DNA from: JAMOQA01 sp964582785
GTDB taxonomy: Bacteria; Acidobacteriota; Polarisedimenticolia; J045
Reading direction: 5' to 3'
Assembly (NCBI GenBank): GCA_964582785.1
Contig: CAZOTT010000020.1
Coordinates: 1 to 33,753, forward strand
Length of the DNA: 33,753 nt
Under the pieces are notes generated by a model that did no database searches, was not told the origin of the DNA, and was given only the letters and a program-made list of their open reading frames with translations. The position numbers and the translations under genes are program-made. Of this stretch, positions 8,564-15,187 are shown piece by piece. Each line of letters starts with the position of its first letter. The first letter of the stretch is position 1.

Positions 8564-9681
8564 ACGCCGGGGGGGACGCGGGAGCGTTCCGCCGGGCCCT
8601 GGAACTGGCCGCCCGGGGGGGGCGGTTCACCGCTCCCAACCCACGGGTCGGGGCGGTCCTGGTCCGGGGGGGGCGGATCGTGGGGGAGGGATGGCACCGG
8701 CGGGCGGGAGAGCCCCACGCGGAGGCGATCGCCCTCGACCGGGCGGGGGAAGCGGCCCGGGGCGCGACCCTCTACGTCACGCTGGAGCCGTGCAGCCACG
8801 AGGGCCGCACCCCGGCCTGCGCCCGGCGCATCGTGGCGGCGGGAGTCGCCCGGGTGGTCGTGGGCCTCGTGGATCCGGACCCGCGGGTCCGGGGAAGCGG
8901 GATCCGCATCCTCGAGGAGGCGGGACTGCGGGTGGAGCTGGTGCGGGGAGACCTGGCGCGGGCGGCCGAGGAGATGCTGGAGGACTACCTCGTCCACCGG
9001 CGCCGGGGACGGGCGTTCCTCGTGCACAAGGTCGCCGCCACCCTGGACGGGAAGATCGCGGACCGGGACGGGGAGTCCCGGTGGATCACCGGGGAAGGGG
9101 CGCGGGAACGGGGCAGGGAACTGCGGGACCGCTGCGGGGCGGTTCTCGTCGGCGCGGGGACGGTCCTGGCGGACGACCCGGTCCTGCTTCCCCCCACCCG
9201 GGAGGCCGAGCCGCCCTTCCTCCGCGTGGTGCTCGACGGCCGCCTGCGGGTGGCCCCGTCCGCCCGGCTCTTCCGCGAGGGACCGGAGTCCCCCGTAGTG
9301 GTCTGCACGACCCGGGCGGGGCTCGCCTCCGGGGACCCGCGGCCCCTGGCCCTCGCCGGCGCCGAGGTCCTGGTGCTCCCCGCGGCGGGCGACGACCCGT
9401 TCGCCGTGGATCCCGCCGCCCTTCTCGCGGAGCTGGCCCGCCGGGACGTGCTCGGGGTCCTGCTCGAGGGCGGCGGCGTCACGGCGGGCCGCTTCCACGC
9501 GGCCGGGCTGGTGGACCGGGTGGACTGGTTTCTCTCCCCGTCGGTCCTGGGCGACCCCGGGGCCCGGCCCGCGGTCCTGGCCGGACCCCGCGCCCTCGGC
9601 GACCGCTTCCCCTTCCGCGTTGCGGCCGTGGAGCGGGTGGGAGACGATATCCACGTGATCGCCCGCCCGGTCCGGCCCTGA
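8560..9681 (+). CDS. ribD: Riboflavin biosynthesis deaminase/reductase
   Basis: RibD deaminates the pyrimidine produced by GTP cyclohydrolase II and then reduces its ribose side chain. The 373-residue protein has an N-terminal cytidine-deaminase-fold domain with zinc ligands in HAE (53-55) and in PCSHEGRTPAC (C78, C87). A C-terminal RibG reductase domain begins around 150 with KVAATLDGKIADRDGESRWITG and includes LLEGGGVTAGRFHAAGLVD. Both halves look intact. It starts with GTG overlapping the ftsY stop. It is followed after 42 bases by ribE. Confidence 0.96.
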   Translation: MNAGGDAGAFRRALELAARGGRFTAPNPRVGAVLVRGGRIVGEGWHRRAGEPHAEAIALDRAGEAARGATLYVTLEPCSHEGRTPACARRIVAAGVARVVVGLVDPDPRVRGSGIRILEEAGLRVELVRGDLARAAEEMLEDYLVHRRRGRAFLVHKVAATLDGKIADRDGESRWITGEGARERGRELRDRCGAVLVGAGTVLADDPVLLPPTREAEPPFLRVVLDGRLRVAPSARLFREGPESPVVVCTTRAGLASGDPRPLALAGAEVLVLPAAGDDPFAVDPAALLAELARRDVLGVLLEGGGVTAGRFHAAGLVDRVDWFLSPSVLGDPGARPAVLAGPRALGDRFPFRVAAVERVGDDIHVIARPVRP

Positions 9682-9723
9682 GCGTCCCGCCGACCCCCGG
9701 GCGTTCCGGCGAGGAGGGGTACC

Positions 9724-10317
9724 TTGTTCACCGGCCTGGTCCAGGACGTCGGCCGGATCGCCGCCACCCGGCGTTCCGGGGCGGGCCTCGCCATCGAGGT
9801 CCGGCATTCCCTGCCCGGCGAGCCGCCGGTGCGGGGGGAGAGCATCGCCGCCGACGGCTGCTGCCTGACCGTGACCGGGACCGGCCCCGGGTTCTTCCGG
9901 GCGGACCTGTCCCCGGAAACCCTGGAACGCACCGGGGGCACCCGGCGGTGGCGTCCCGGCCGGCGGGTGCACCTGGAGCGGGCGCTGCGGGTGGGGGACC
10001 GGGTCGGCGGGCACCTGGTCCAGGGACACGTGGACGGGGAGGTCCGGGTCCTCGCCCTGCGGCGGGTGCCGGGGGGGGGAGCCGTGCTGCGGGTCGAGTT
10101 GCCCCGTTCGGCCCGGTCGGCCGTCGTGGAGAAGGGATCGGTCGCCCTCGACGGGGTCAGCCTGACGGTGGCCCGCGTCGGGGGGGGCTGGTTCGAGGTG
10201 GCGCTGGTGCCGGAAACGCTGCGCAGGACCCGCCTCGGGCGGTGCCGGCCGGGGGAACGGCTCTGCGTGGAATGGGACGTGGTGCTCAGGGCCGCCGCCG
10301 CGCGGCGCGGCCGCTGA
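9724..10317 (+). CDS. ribE: Riboflavin synthase alpha subunit
   Basis: Riboflavin synthase dismutates two lumazine molecules into riboflavin and a pyrimidine. The 197-residue protein shows the internal duplication of the family, two lumazine-binding domains (about 1-95 and 96-190). They are marked by GESIAADGCCLTVTG and the paralogous KGSVALDGVSLTVARVG, and by LSPETLERTG and LVPETLRRTR. TTG 9724 is chosen because it gives the canonical MFTGLVQ N-terminus and has GAGGAGG upstream. It is followed after 11 bases by ribBA. Some databases call this gene ribC. Confidence 0.95.
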   Translation: MFTGLVQDVGRIAATRRSGAGLAIEVRHSLPGEPPVRGESIAADGCCLTVTGTGPGFFRADLSPETLERTGGTRRWRPGRRVHLERALRVGDRVGGHLVQGHVDGEVRVLALRRVPGGGAVLRVELPRSARSAVVEKGSVALDGVSLTVARVGGGWFEVALVPETLRRTRLGRCRPGERLCVEWDVVLRAAAARRGR

Positions 10318-10328
10318 AGGAGCGCGAC

Positions 10329-11531
10329 ATGCCGTTCGCCACGATCGAGGAGGCCCTCGAGGAGATCCGCGCCGGCCGGATGGTCGTCGTGGTCGACGAC
10401 GAGGACCGGGAGAACGAGGGCGACCTGACGATCGCCGCCGAGAAGGTGACCCCCGAGGCGATCAACTTCATGGCGAAGCACGGGCGGGGACTCGTCTGCC
10501 TGCCGATGACGGGGGAACGGCTCGACGAGCTGAAGATCCCGCTGATGGTCCCGGAGAACACGACCCGCTTCCAGACGGCCTTCTGCGTCTCGATCGAGGC
10601 CCGGGTCGGGACGACCACCGGCATCTCCGCGGCCGACCGGGCCGCCACGGTCCGGGCCGCGATCGACCCGGCGACCCGTCCCGAGGACCTGCTCCGGCCG
10701 GGACACATGTTTCCCCTGCGCGCGGCGCCGGGGGGTGTCCTGCAGCGGGCCGGGCAGACGGAGGCGGCGGTCGACCTGGCGCGCCTGGCCGGCCTCTACC
10801 CGGCCGGTGTCATCTGCGAGGTGATGAAGGAGGACGGCACGATGGCCCGCGTGCCGGACCTCGAGGAGTTCTGCGCCGAGCACGGCCTGAAGATGATCAC
10901 GATCGCCGACCTGATCCGGTACCGGATGGCCCACGAGCGGCTCGTCCGGCGGGTCGCCAGCCCGCGGCTGCCCACGGACTACGGGGAATTCACCCTCCAC
11001 GCGTTCGAGAACGACGTGGACGGCCGGACCCACCTCGCCCTGGTCCGGGGCGAGATCGATCCCGACGAGCCGGTGCTCGTCCGGGTGCACTCGGAGTGCC
11101 TGACCGGCGACGTGTTCGCCTCCCGCCGGTGCGACTGCGGCAGCCAGCTGCACCGGGCGATGCGGATGGTCCAGGAGGAGGGGAGGGGGGTGATCCTCTA
11201 CCTCCGGCAGGAGGGCCGGGGCATCGGGCTGGCGAACAAGCTGCGGGCTTACGAGATCCAGGACCAGGGGAAGGACACGGTCGAGGCGAACCTGGCCCTC
11301 GGGTTCCGGGCGGACCAGCGGGACTACGGGATCGGGGCCCAGATTCTCCACGACCTGGGAGTGCGCAAGATCCGCCTGCTGACGAACAACCCGCGGAAGT
11401 TCGTCGGTCTCCGGGGGTACGGCCTCGAGATCGTGGAACGGGTTCCCCTGGAGATCCCGCCGAACGAGGAAAACGCCGCCTACCTGCGGACGAAGAAGCT
11501 CAAGCTGGGTCACCTGCTGGGCGAAGTCTGA
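10329..11531 (+). CDS. ribBA: Bifunctional DHBP synthase / GTP cyclohydrolase II
   Basis: The 400-residue fusion would supply both riboflavin precursors. Residues 1-200 are the 3,4-dihydroxy-2-butanone-4-phosphate synthase domain (VDDEDRENEGD at 22-32, TTTGISAADR, RPGHMFPL). Residues about 205-400 are GTP cyclohydrolase II with zinc cysteines C257, C268 and C270 and RQEGRGIGL. The usual GHTEA motif of the first domain reads GQTEA: Gln143 replaces a histidine that is a metal ligand in characterised enzymes. The ATG has AAGGAG upstream. No ribH follows; the next gene is ffh, behind its own promoter. Confidence 0.94.
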   Translation: MPFATIEEALEEIRAGRMVVVVDDEDRENEGDLTIAAEKVTPEAINFMAKHGRGLVCLPMTGERLDELKIPLMVPENTTRFQTAFCVSIEARVGTTTGISAADRAATVRAAIDPATRPEDLLRPGHMFPLRAAPGGVLQRAGQTEAAVDLARLAGLYPAGVICEVMKEDGTMARVPDLEEFCAEHGLKMITIADLIRYRMAHERLVRRVASPRLPTDYGEFTLHAFENDVDGRTHLALVRGEIDPDEPVLVRVHSECLTGDVFASRRCDCGSQLHRAMRMVQEEGRGVILYLRQEGRGIGLANKLRAYEIQDQGKDTVEANLALGFRADQRDYGIGAQILHDLGVRKIRLLTNNPRKFVGLRGYGLEIVERVPLEIPPNEENAAYLRTKKLKLGHLLGEV

Positions 11532-11556
11532 GCGGACCGCGCCCGCTCCATCTTCT
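11530..11556 (+). terminator. Weak terminator-like hairpin after ribBA
   Basis: GAGCGG (11530-11535) pairs with CCGCTC (11543-11548) across a 7-base loop, followed by CATCTTCTT. It overlaps the ribBA stop codon and precedes the ffh promoter, so it fits the end of the rib transcript. The T-run is poor. Confidence 0.35.
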
Positions 11557-11583
11557 TGACGGGACGGCGGATCGTGCTATCGT
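11556..11583 (+). promoter_or_regulatory. Sigma-70-type promoter for the ffh-rpsP-trmD operon
   Basis: TTGACG (11556-11561) and TATCGT (11578-11583) are separated by 16 bases, 46 bases ahead of the ffh start. It is the best promoter match in the window and lies just after the rib hairpin. Confidence 0.6.
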
Positions 11584-11596
11584 GCGGGGGGTTTTG

Positions 11597-11616
11597 CGCG
11601 CCCCGCCCGGGGCGCG
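11597..11616 (+). promoter_or_regulatory. Leader hairpin next to the ffh ribosome-binding site
   Basis: CGCGCCCCG (11597-11605) and CGGGGCGCG (11608-11616) form a perfect inverted repeat, realistically an 8-bp stem with a 4-base loop. Its 3' arm abuts the GGAGG that serves the TTG start at 11629. If it forms in the mRNA it could restrict ribosome access. Regulation is inferred, not shown. Confidence 0.45.
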
Positions 11617-11628
11617 GAGGGTGGACTC

Positions 11629-12957
11629 TTGTTCGACTCGCTCACCGAGCGCCTGGCCGGCGTCCTCGACCGCCTCCGGTCGGGGGGACGGATCACCGAG
11701 AAGGACCTGGACGGGGCCCTGCGGGAGATCCGGCTCGCCCTCCTGGAGGCGGACGTGTCGTTCAGGGTCGTCCGCCGCTTCCTCGCGACCGTCCGGGAGA
11801 AGGCGCTCGGCGAGGAGGTCCTGAAGAGCCTGACGCCCGGCCAGGCCGTCATCCGGATCGTCCGGGACGAGCTCGTCGAACTCCTCGGCGGGGACGACGC
11901 GACCCGTCCCCTCGCGGTCGCCTCCCGGCCCCCGTCGGTCTACATGCTGGTCGGCCTCCAGGGGTCGGGGAAGACGACCACGGCGGGAAAGCTCGGCCGC
12001 TGGCTGAAGGCCCGGGGCCGGCATCCCCTCGTCGCGCCGGTGGACCTGGCCCGTCCCGCGGCGGTGCTCCAGGCGATCCAGGTCGCCGGGCAGGCGGGAA
12101 TCGCCGCCTACGAGCACGACGGCACGGGCACCCCGGTGGGACGGGCCCGGGAGGCGGTGGAATACGCCCGCGGCCGGGGGTTCGACGTGGTCCTGCTGGA
12201 CACGGCCGGCCGGCTCCACGTCGACGAGGCCCTGATGGACGAGCTCGAACAGCTCGCCGCGGCCGTGGAGCCGGTGGAGATCCTCTACGTCGCGGACGCG
12301 ATGACCGGCCAGGACGCGGTCACGTCGGCCCGGGCGTTCCGGGAGCGGGTGAACCTCACCGGCGTCATCCTGACGAAGCTGGACGGGGACGCCCGGGGCG
12401 GGGCCGCCCTCTCCGTCGCCGCCGTCACCGGGGTGCCGGTCCGGTTCGCCGGGGTCGGGGAGAAGACCGACGCGCTGGAGCCGTTCGATCCCTCCCGCAT
12501 GGCGGGACGGATCCTCGGCATGGGAGATGTCCTCGGCCTGATCGAGAAGGCCGAGGAAGCGTTCGACCGGGAGGAGGCGGAGCGCCTCGAGAAGGCGGTC
12601 CGGCGCCGGCAGTTCACGCTCGAGGATTTCCGCGCGACGCTCCGGCAGCTGCGGAAGATGGGGCCCCTCGAGCAGGTGCTCGGCATGATCCCCGGGGTCC
12701 GGCTTCCCGAGGACGCCGAGGTCGACACGCGCCAGATCGCCCGGATGGAGGCGATCATCAATTCGATGACCGCCCAGGAGCGGCGGAACCACCGCATCCT
12801 CAACGGCTCGCGGCGCCGGCGGATCGCCCGCGGGTCGGGGACCACGGTCCAGGAGGTCAACCGGCTCCTGAAGCAGTTCCTGGACATGCAGAAGATGATG
12901 AAGAAGCTCGGCGGGGCGCCGGGCAAGAACCGGCTGCGCCGCCTGCTCGGCCGCTGA
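11629..12957 (+). CDS. ffh: Signal recognition particle protein Ffh (SRP54)
   Basis: Ffh binds 4.5S RNA and signal sequences and targets ribosomes to FtsY. The 442-residue protein has the N domain (about 1-95), the G domain with GLQGSGKTT (109-117), DTAGRLHVDEALMDEL and TKLDGDARGG. A methionine-containing M domain covers about 300-440, including GPLEQVLGMIPG, SRRRRIARGSGTTVQEVNRL and MQKMMKKLGG. TTG 11629 gives the standard MFDSLTERL start and has GGAGG 8 bases upstream. The RNA partner gene (ffs) is not recognisable in this window. rpsP follows after 18 bases. Confidence 0.96.
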   Translation: MFDSLTERLAGVLDRLRSGGRITEKDLDGALREIRLALLEADVSFRVVRRFLATVREKALGEEVLKSLTPGQAVIRIVRDELVELLGGDDATRPLAVASRPPSVYMLVGLQGSGKTTTAGKLGRWLKARGRHPLVAPVDLARPAAVLQAIQVAGQAGIAAYEHDGTGTPVGRAREAVEYARGRGFDVVLLDTAGRLHVDEALMDELEQLAAAVEPVEILYVADAMTGQDAVTSARAFRERVNLTGVILTKLDGDARGGAALSVAAVTGVPVRFAGVGEKTDALEPFDPSRMAGRILGMGDVLGLIEKAEEAFDREEAERLEKAVRRRQFTLEDFRATLRQLRKMGPLEQVLGMIPGVRLPEDAEVDTRQIARMEAIINSMTAQERRNHRILNGSRRRRIARGSGTTVQEVNRLLKQFLDMQKMMKKLGGAPGKNRLRRLLGR

Positions 12958-12975
12958 GAGGAAGGAGAAACGACC

Positions 12976-13245
12976 GTGCTCAAGATCAGGCTCCGGCGGG
13001 AAGGATCCCGCAACCACCCGTTCTTCCGGGTGGTGGTTTCCGACTCGCGGAACACCCCGACGGGTCCGAACGTGGAGATCCTCGGCTACTACGACCCGTC
13101 CGAGCGGAAGAAGCCGTCGCTGTGGATCGACGTGGAGAAGTACGAGGGCTGGATCGCCCGCGGCGCCCACGCTTCCGACACGGTCCGCAGCCTGGTGAAG
13201 AAGGTGAAGGCGATGGCGAAAACCGCCGCGGAGGCCGCCGAGTGA
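12976..13245 (+). CDS. rpsP: 30S ribosomal protein bS16
   Basis: This 89-residue small-subunit protein starts with the universal MLKIRLRREGSRNHPFFRVV, followed by VSDSRNTP and EILGYYDPSE. Length and composition are typical. GTG 12976 has AAGGAG 9 bases upstream. Placement between ffh and rimM-trmD-rplS is the conserved bacterial order. The stop overlaps the khpA start (GTGA). Confidence 0.97.
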   Translation: MLKIRLRREGSRNHPFFRVVVSDSRNTPTGPNVEILGYYDPSERKKPSLWIDVEKYEGWIARGAHASDTVRSLVKKVKAMAKTAAEAAE

Positions 13246-13493
13246 ACCGGGACGACGAGCGGATGCGGGCCGCCCTCGGGCAGGTCGCCCGGGCCCTCGT
13301 CGCCCACCCGGACCAGGTCGAGGTCCGGGTGCTCGACGGGCGCCGGGCCACCCGGTTCGAGATCCGCTGCGCCCCGGAAGACCGGGGACAGGTGATCGGC
13401 AAGGAGGGGATGACCATCCGTTCCCTCCGGGTCCTCTCCGCGATTTCCGCCCATCGGCATCACCGGCGCTTCGAGGTCGAGGTCCCGGGGTAG
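13242..13493 (+). CDS. khpA: KH-domain RNA-binding protein KhpA (YlqC)
   Basis: This 83-residue protein is a single KH domain with the RNA-binding GxxG loop G53-K-E-G56 inside VIGKEGMTIRSLR. Homologues between rpsP and rimM occur in Firmicutes, deltaproteobacteria and others, where KhpA pairs with KhpB and binds many RNAs. No khpB (jag) is visible here. GTG 13242 overlaps the rpsP stop; rimM follows after 7 bases. Confidence 0.92.
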   Translation: MNRDDERMRAALGQVARALVAHPDQVEVRVLDGRRATRFEIRCAPEDRGQVIGKEGMTIRSLRVLSAISAHRHHRRFEVEVPG

Positions 13494-13500
13494 GAAGACG

Positions 13501-14082
13501 GTGGCCGGCCGGGAGGTCATCCTCGCCCGTCTCCGCCGTCCGTGGGGGCGGCGCGGGGAGCTGCTGGCCGACCTCCACACCGACTGGCCGGCGGAACGGT
13601 TCGTCCCCGGGGCGACCTTCACGGTGGAACTGCCGGACGGCAGCCGCCGGGAAGTGACGATCCGGTCCTGGCGGCGGCTGGGGGAGCGCGACCTCCTGGC
13701 CCTCGAGGGGGTCACGGGGATCGGGGAGGCGGAGGGCCTCGCCGGGGGCGTGCTCGTCGCCGCGGCCGACGACCTGCCCGACCTGGCGGCCGGCGAGCCG
13801 TGCCAGGCGGATCTCCCGGGCCTGGCCGTGGAACTGCCGGACGGGAGCCGGGTCGGGGTCGTGGAGCGGCTCGAGGAGGCCCCCGGGGGCGACCTGCTGG
13901 TCGTCCGGCTGGCGGAGGGAGGGGAAGCGCTGGTGCCGCTGGCCCCGGCGATCACCCGGGTGATCGACCCGGCCGGGGGCCGGGTGGTGATCGACCCCCC
14001 GGCCGGCCTGCTGGACCCGGCCCGGGCCGTGGCGGCAGGGCCGTCCCGGGGCCCCCGGGCGGAGAAGGGGGACGCGGAATGA
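13501..14082 (+). CDS. rimM: 16S rRNA maturation factor RimM
   Basis: RimM helps assemble the 30S head by binding uS19. The 193-residue protein has an N-terminal beta-barrel (about 5-90: REVILARLRRPWGRRGELL, a divergent form of the usual GRPHGLRGE start) and a C-terminal PRC barrel (about 95-170, including EALVPLAPAITRVIDPAGG). The final 30 residues are proline/arginine-rich. Identity rests partly on position between khpA and trmD. GTG 13501 has AGGA upstream; the end overlaps the trmD ATG. Confidence 0.9.
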   Translation: MAGREVILARLRRPWGRRGELLADLHTDWPAERFVPGATFTVELPDGSRREVTIRSWRRLGERDLLALEGVTGIGEAEGLAGGVLVAAADDLPDLAAGEPCQADLPGLAVELPDGSRVGVVERLEEAPGGDLLVVRLAEGGEALVPLAPAITRVIDPAGGRVVIDPPAGLLDPARAVAAGPSRGPRAEKGDAE

Positions 14083-14831
14083 GCCGGGAACGGCCGCTCC
14101 GGGAGTTCGTGGTCGTCACGATCTTCCCGGACGTGTTCCCGGGGCCCCTGGCCCGGGGAGTGGTGGGGCGGGCCCTCGAGCGGGGGCTGCTCCGCCTTTC
14201 CGCCCGGAACCTCCGGGACTGGGCGGAACCCCCGCACCGGGTGGTGGACGACACGCCGTTCGGGGGCGGGGCCGGCATGGTGCTGAAGCCGGAACCCCTG
14301 TTCCGGGCGGTGGACGCGATCCGGGGCGAGGCCCCGGACCGGAAGACGAGGGTGATCCTGCTGGACCCGGCCGGCCGGCGGTTCGACCAGGGGGTGGCCC
14401 GGGAGCTGGCCGCGGTGGAACGGCTCGTGTTCCTCTGCGGCCGCTACGAGGGGGTGGACGAGCGGGTGAGGGAACACGCGGTGGACGACGAGATCAGCAT
14501 CGGCGACTATGTTCTTTCCGGTGGCGAGATCCCGGCGATGGTCGTCATCGACGCCGTCGCCCGGCTCGTTCCCGGCGTGGTGGGGGAGCCGGAATCGCTC
14601 GTCCGCGAGTCGTTCGAGGTGCCGCTGCTCGACCACCCCCACTACACGCGGCCCGCGGAGTTCCGCGGGTGGCGGGTGCCCGAGGTGCTGCTGTCCGGGC
14701 ACCACGCGAGGATCGAGGCATGGCGCCGGTCGGCCGCGCGGGAGCGGACCCGGCGCCGGAGGCCGGACCTGATCCGGGCCCGCGGGGAGCCTGCCCCGCG
14801 GGGCCCGCGCGAGGGAAACGACGATGAGTGA
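14079..14831 (+). CDS. trmD: tRNA (guanine-37-N1)-methyltransferase
   Basis: TrmD methylates G37 next to the anticodon, preventing frameshifting, and uses S-adenosylmethionine bound in a trefoil knot. The 250-residue protein shows the family blocks VVTIFPDVFPGPL, DDTPFGGGAGMVLKPEPLF, LCGRYEGVDERV and SIGDYVLSGGE (knot/AdoMet loop). It also has LLDHPHYTRPAEFRGWRVPEVLLSGHH. The ATG overlaps the rimM stop and the C-terminus overlaps rplS by 8 bases. Confidence 0.97.
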   Translation: MSRERPLREFVVVTIFPDVFPGPLARGVVGRALERGLLRLSARNLRDWAEPPHRVVDDTPFGGGAGMVLKPEPLFRAVDAIRGEAPDRKTRVILLDPAGRRFDQGVARELAAVERLVFLCGRYEGVDERVREHAVDDEISIGDYVLSGGEIPAMVVIDAVARLVPGVVGEPESLVRESFEVPLLDHPHYTRPAEFRGWRVPEVLLSGHHARIEAWRRSAARERTRRRRPDLIRARGEPAPRGPREGNDDE

Positions 14832-15183
14832 CGACATCATCCGGAGCATCGAACGGGCCCAGCTCAAGGCCGACATCCCGGACTTCGGCCCCGGTGACAC
14901 CGTGCGCGTCCACGTACGGGTCCGGGAGGGAGAGAAGGAACGGATCCAGGTCTTCCAGGGGGTCGTCCTGGGGCGCAAGCACGGGAAGCAGTCCACCCGG
15001 TCGACCTTCCGGGTGCGGAAGATCTCGGGAGGCATCGGGGTCGAGCGGGTCTTCCCCCTGCACTCGCCGATGATCGCGAAGATCGAGGTGGTCCGCTACG
15101 GCCGGGTCCGCCGGGCCAAGCTCTACTACCTCCGGGAACGTTCCGGGAAGGCTGCCCGGATCAGGGAGCGTCGCCGGGCCTGA
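14824..15183 (+). CDS. rplS: 50S ribosomal protein bL19
   Basis: The 119-residue protein lies at the subunit interface of the ribosome. It is identified by IERAQLKADIPDFGPGDTVRV, EGEKERIQVFQGVVLGR, GGIGVERVFPLHSP and KLYYLRERSGKAARIRE. The ATG (14824) lies inside trmD, with GAGGGAAACG as its ribosome-binding region. It closes the conserved ribosomal block; a TPR gene follows after 4 bases. Confidence 0.97.
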   Translation: MSDDIIRSIERAQLKADIPDFGPGDTVRVHVRVREGEKERIQVFQGVVLGRKHGKQSTRSTFRVRKISGGIGVERVFPLHSPMIAKIEVVRYGRVRRAKLYYLRERSGKAARIRERRRA

Positions 15184-15187
15184 GCCG

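Noticed and set aside
8985..11513. Minus-strand open frame of 842 codons opposite ribD-ribE-ribBA
   Set aside because: The opposite strand has three strongly supported rib genes; this frame is a shadow.
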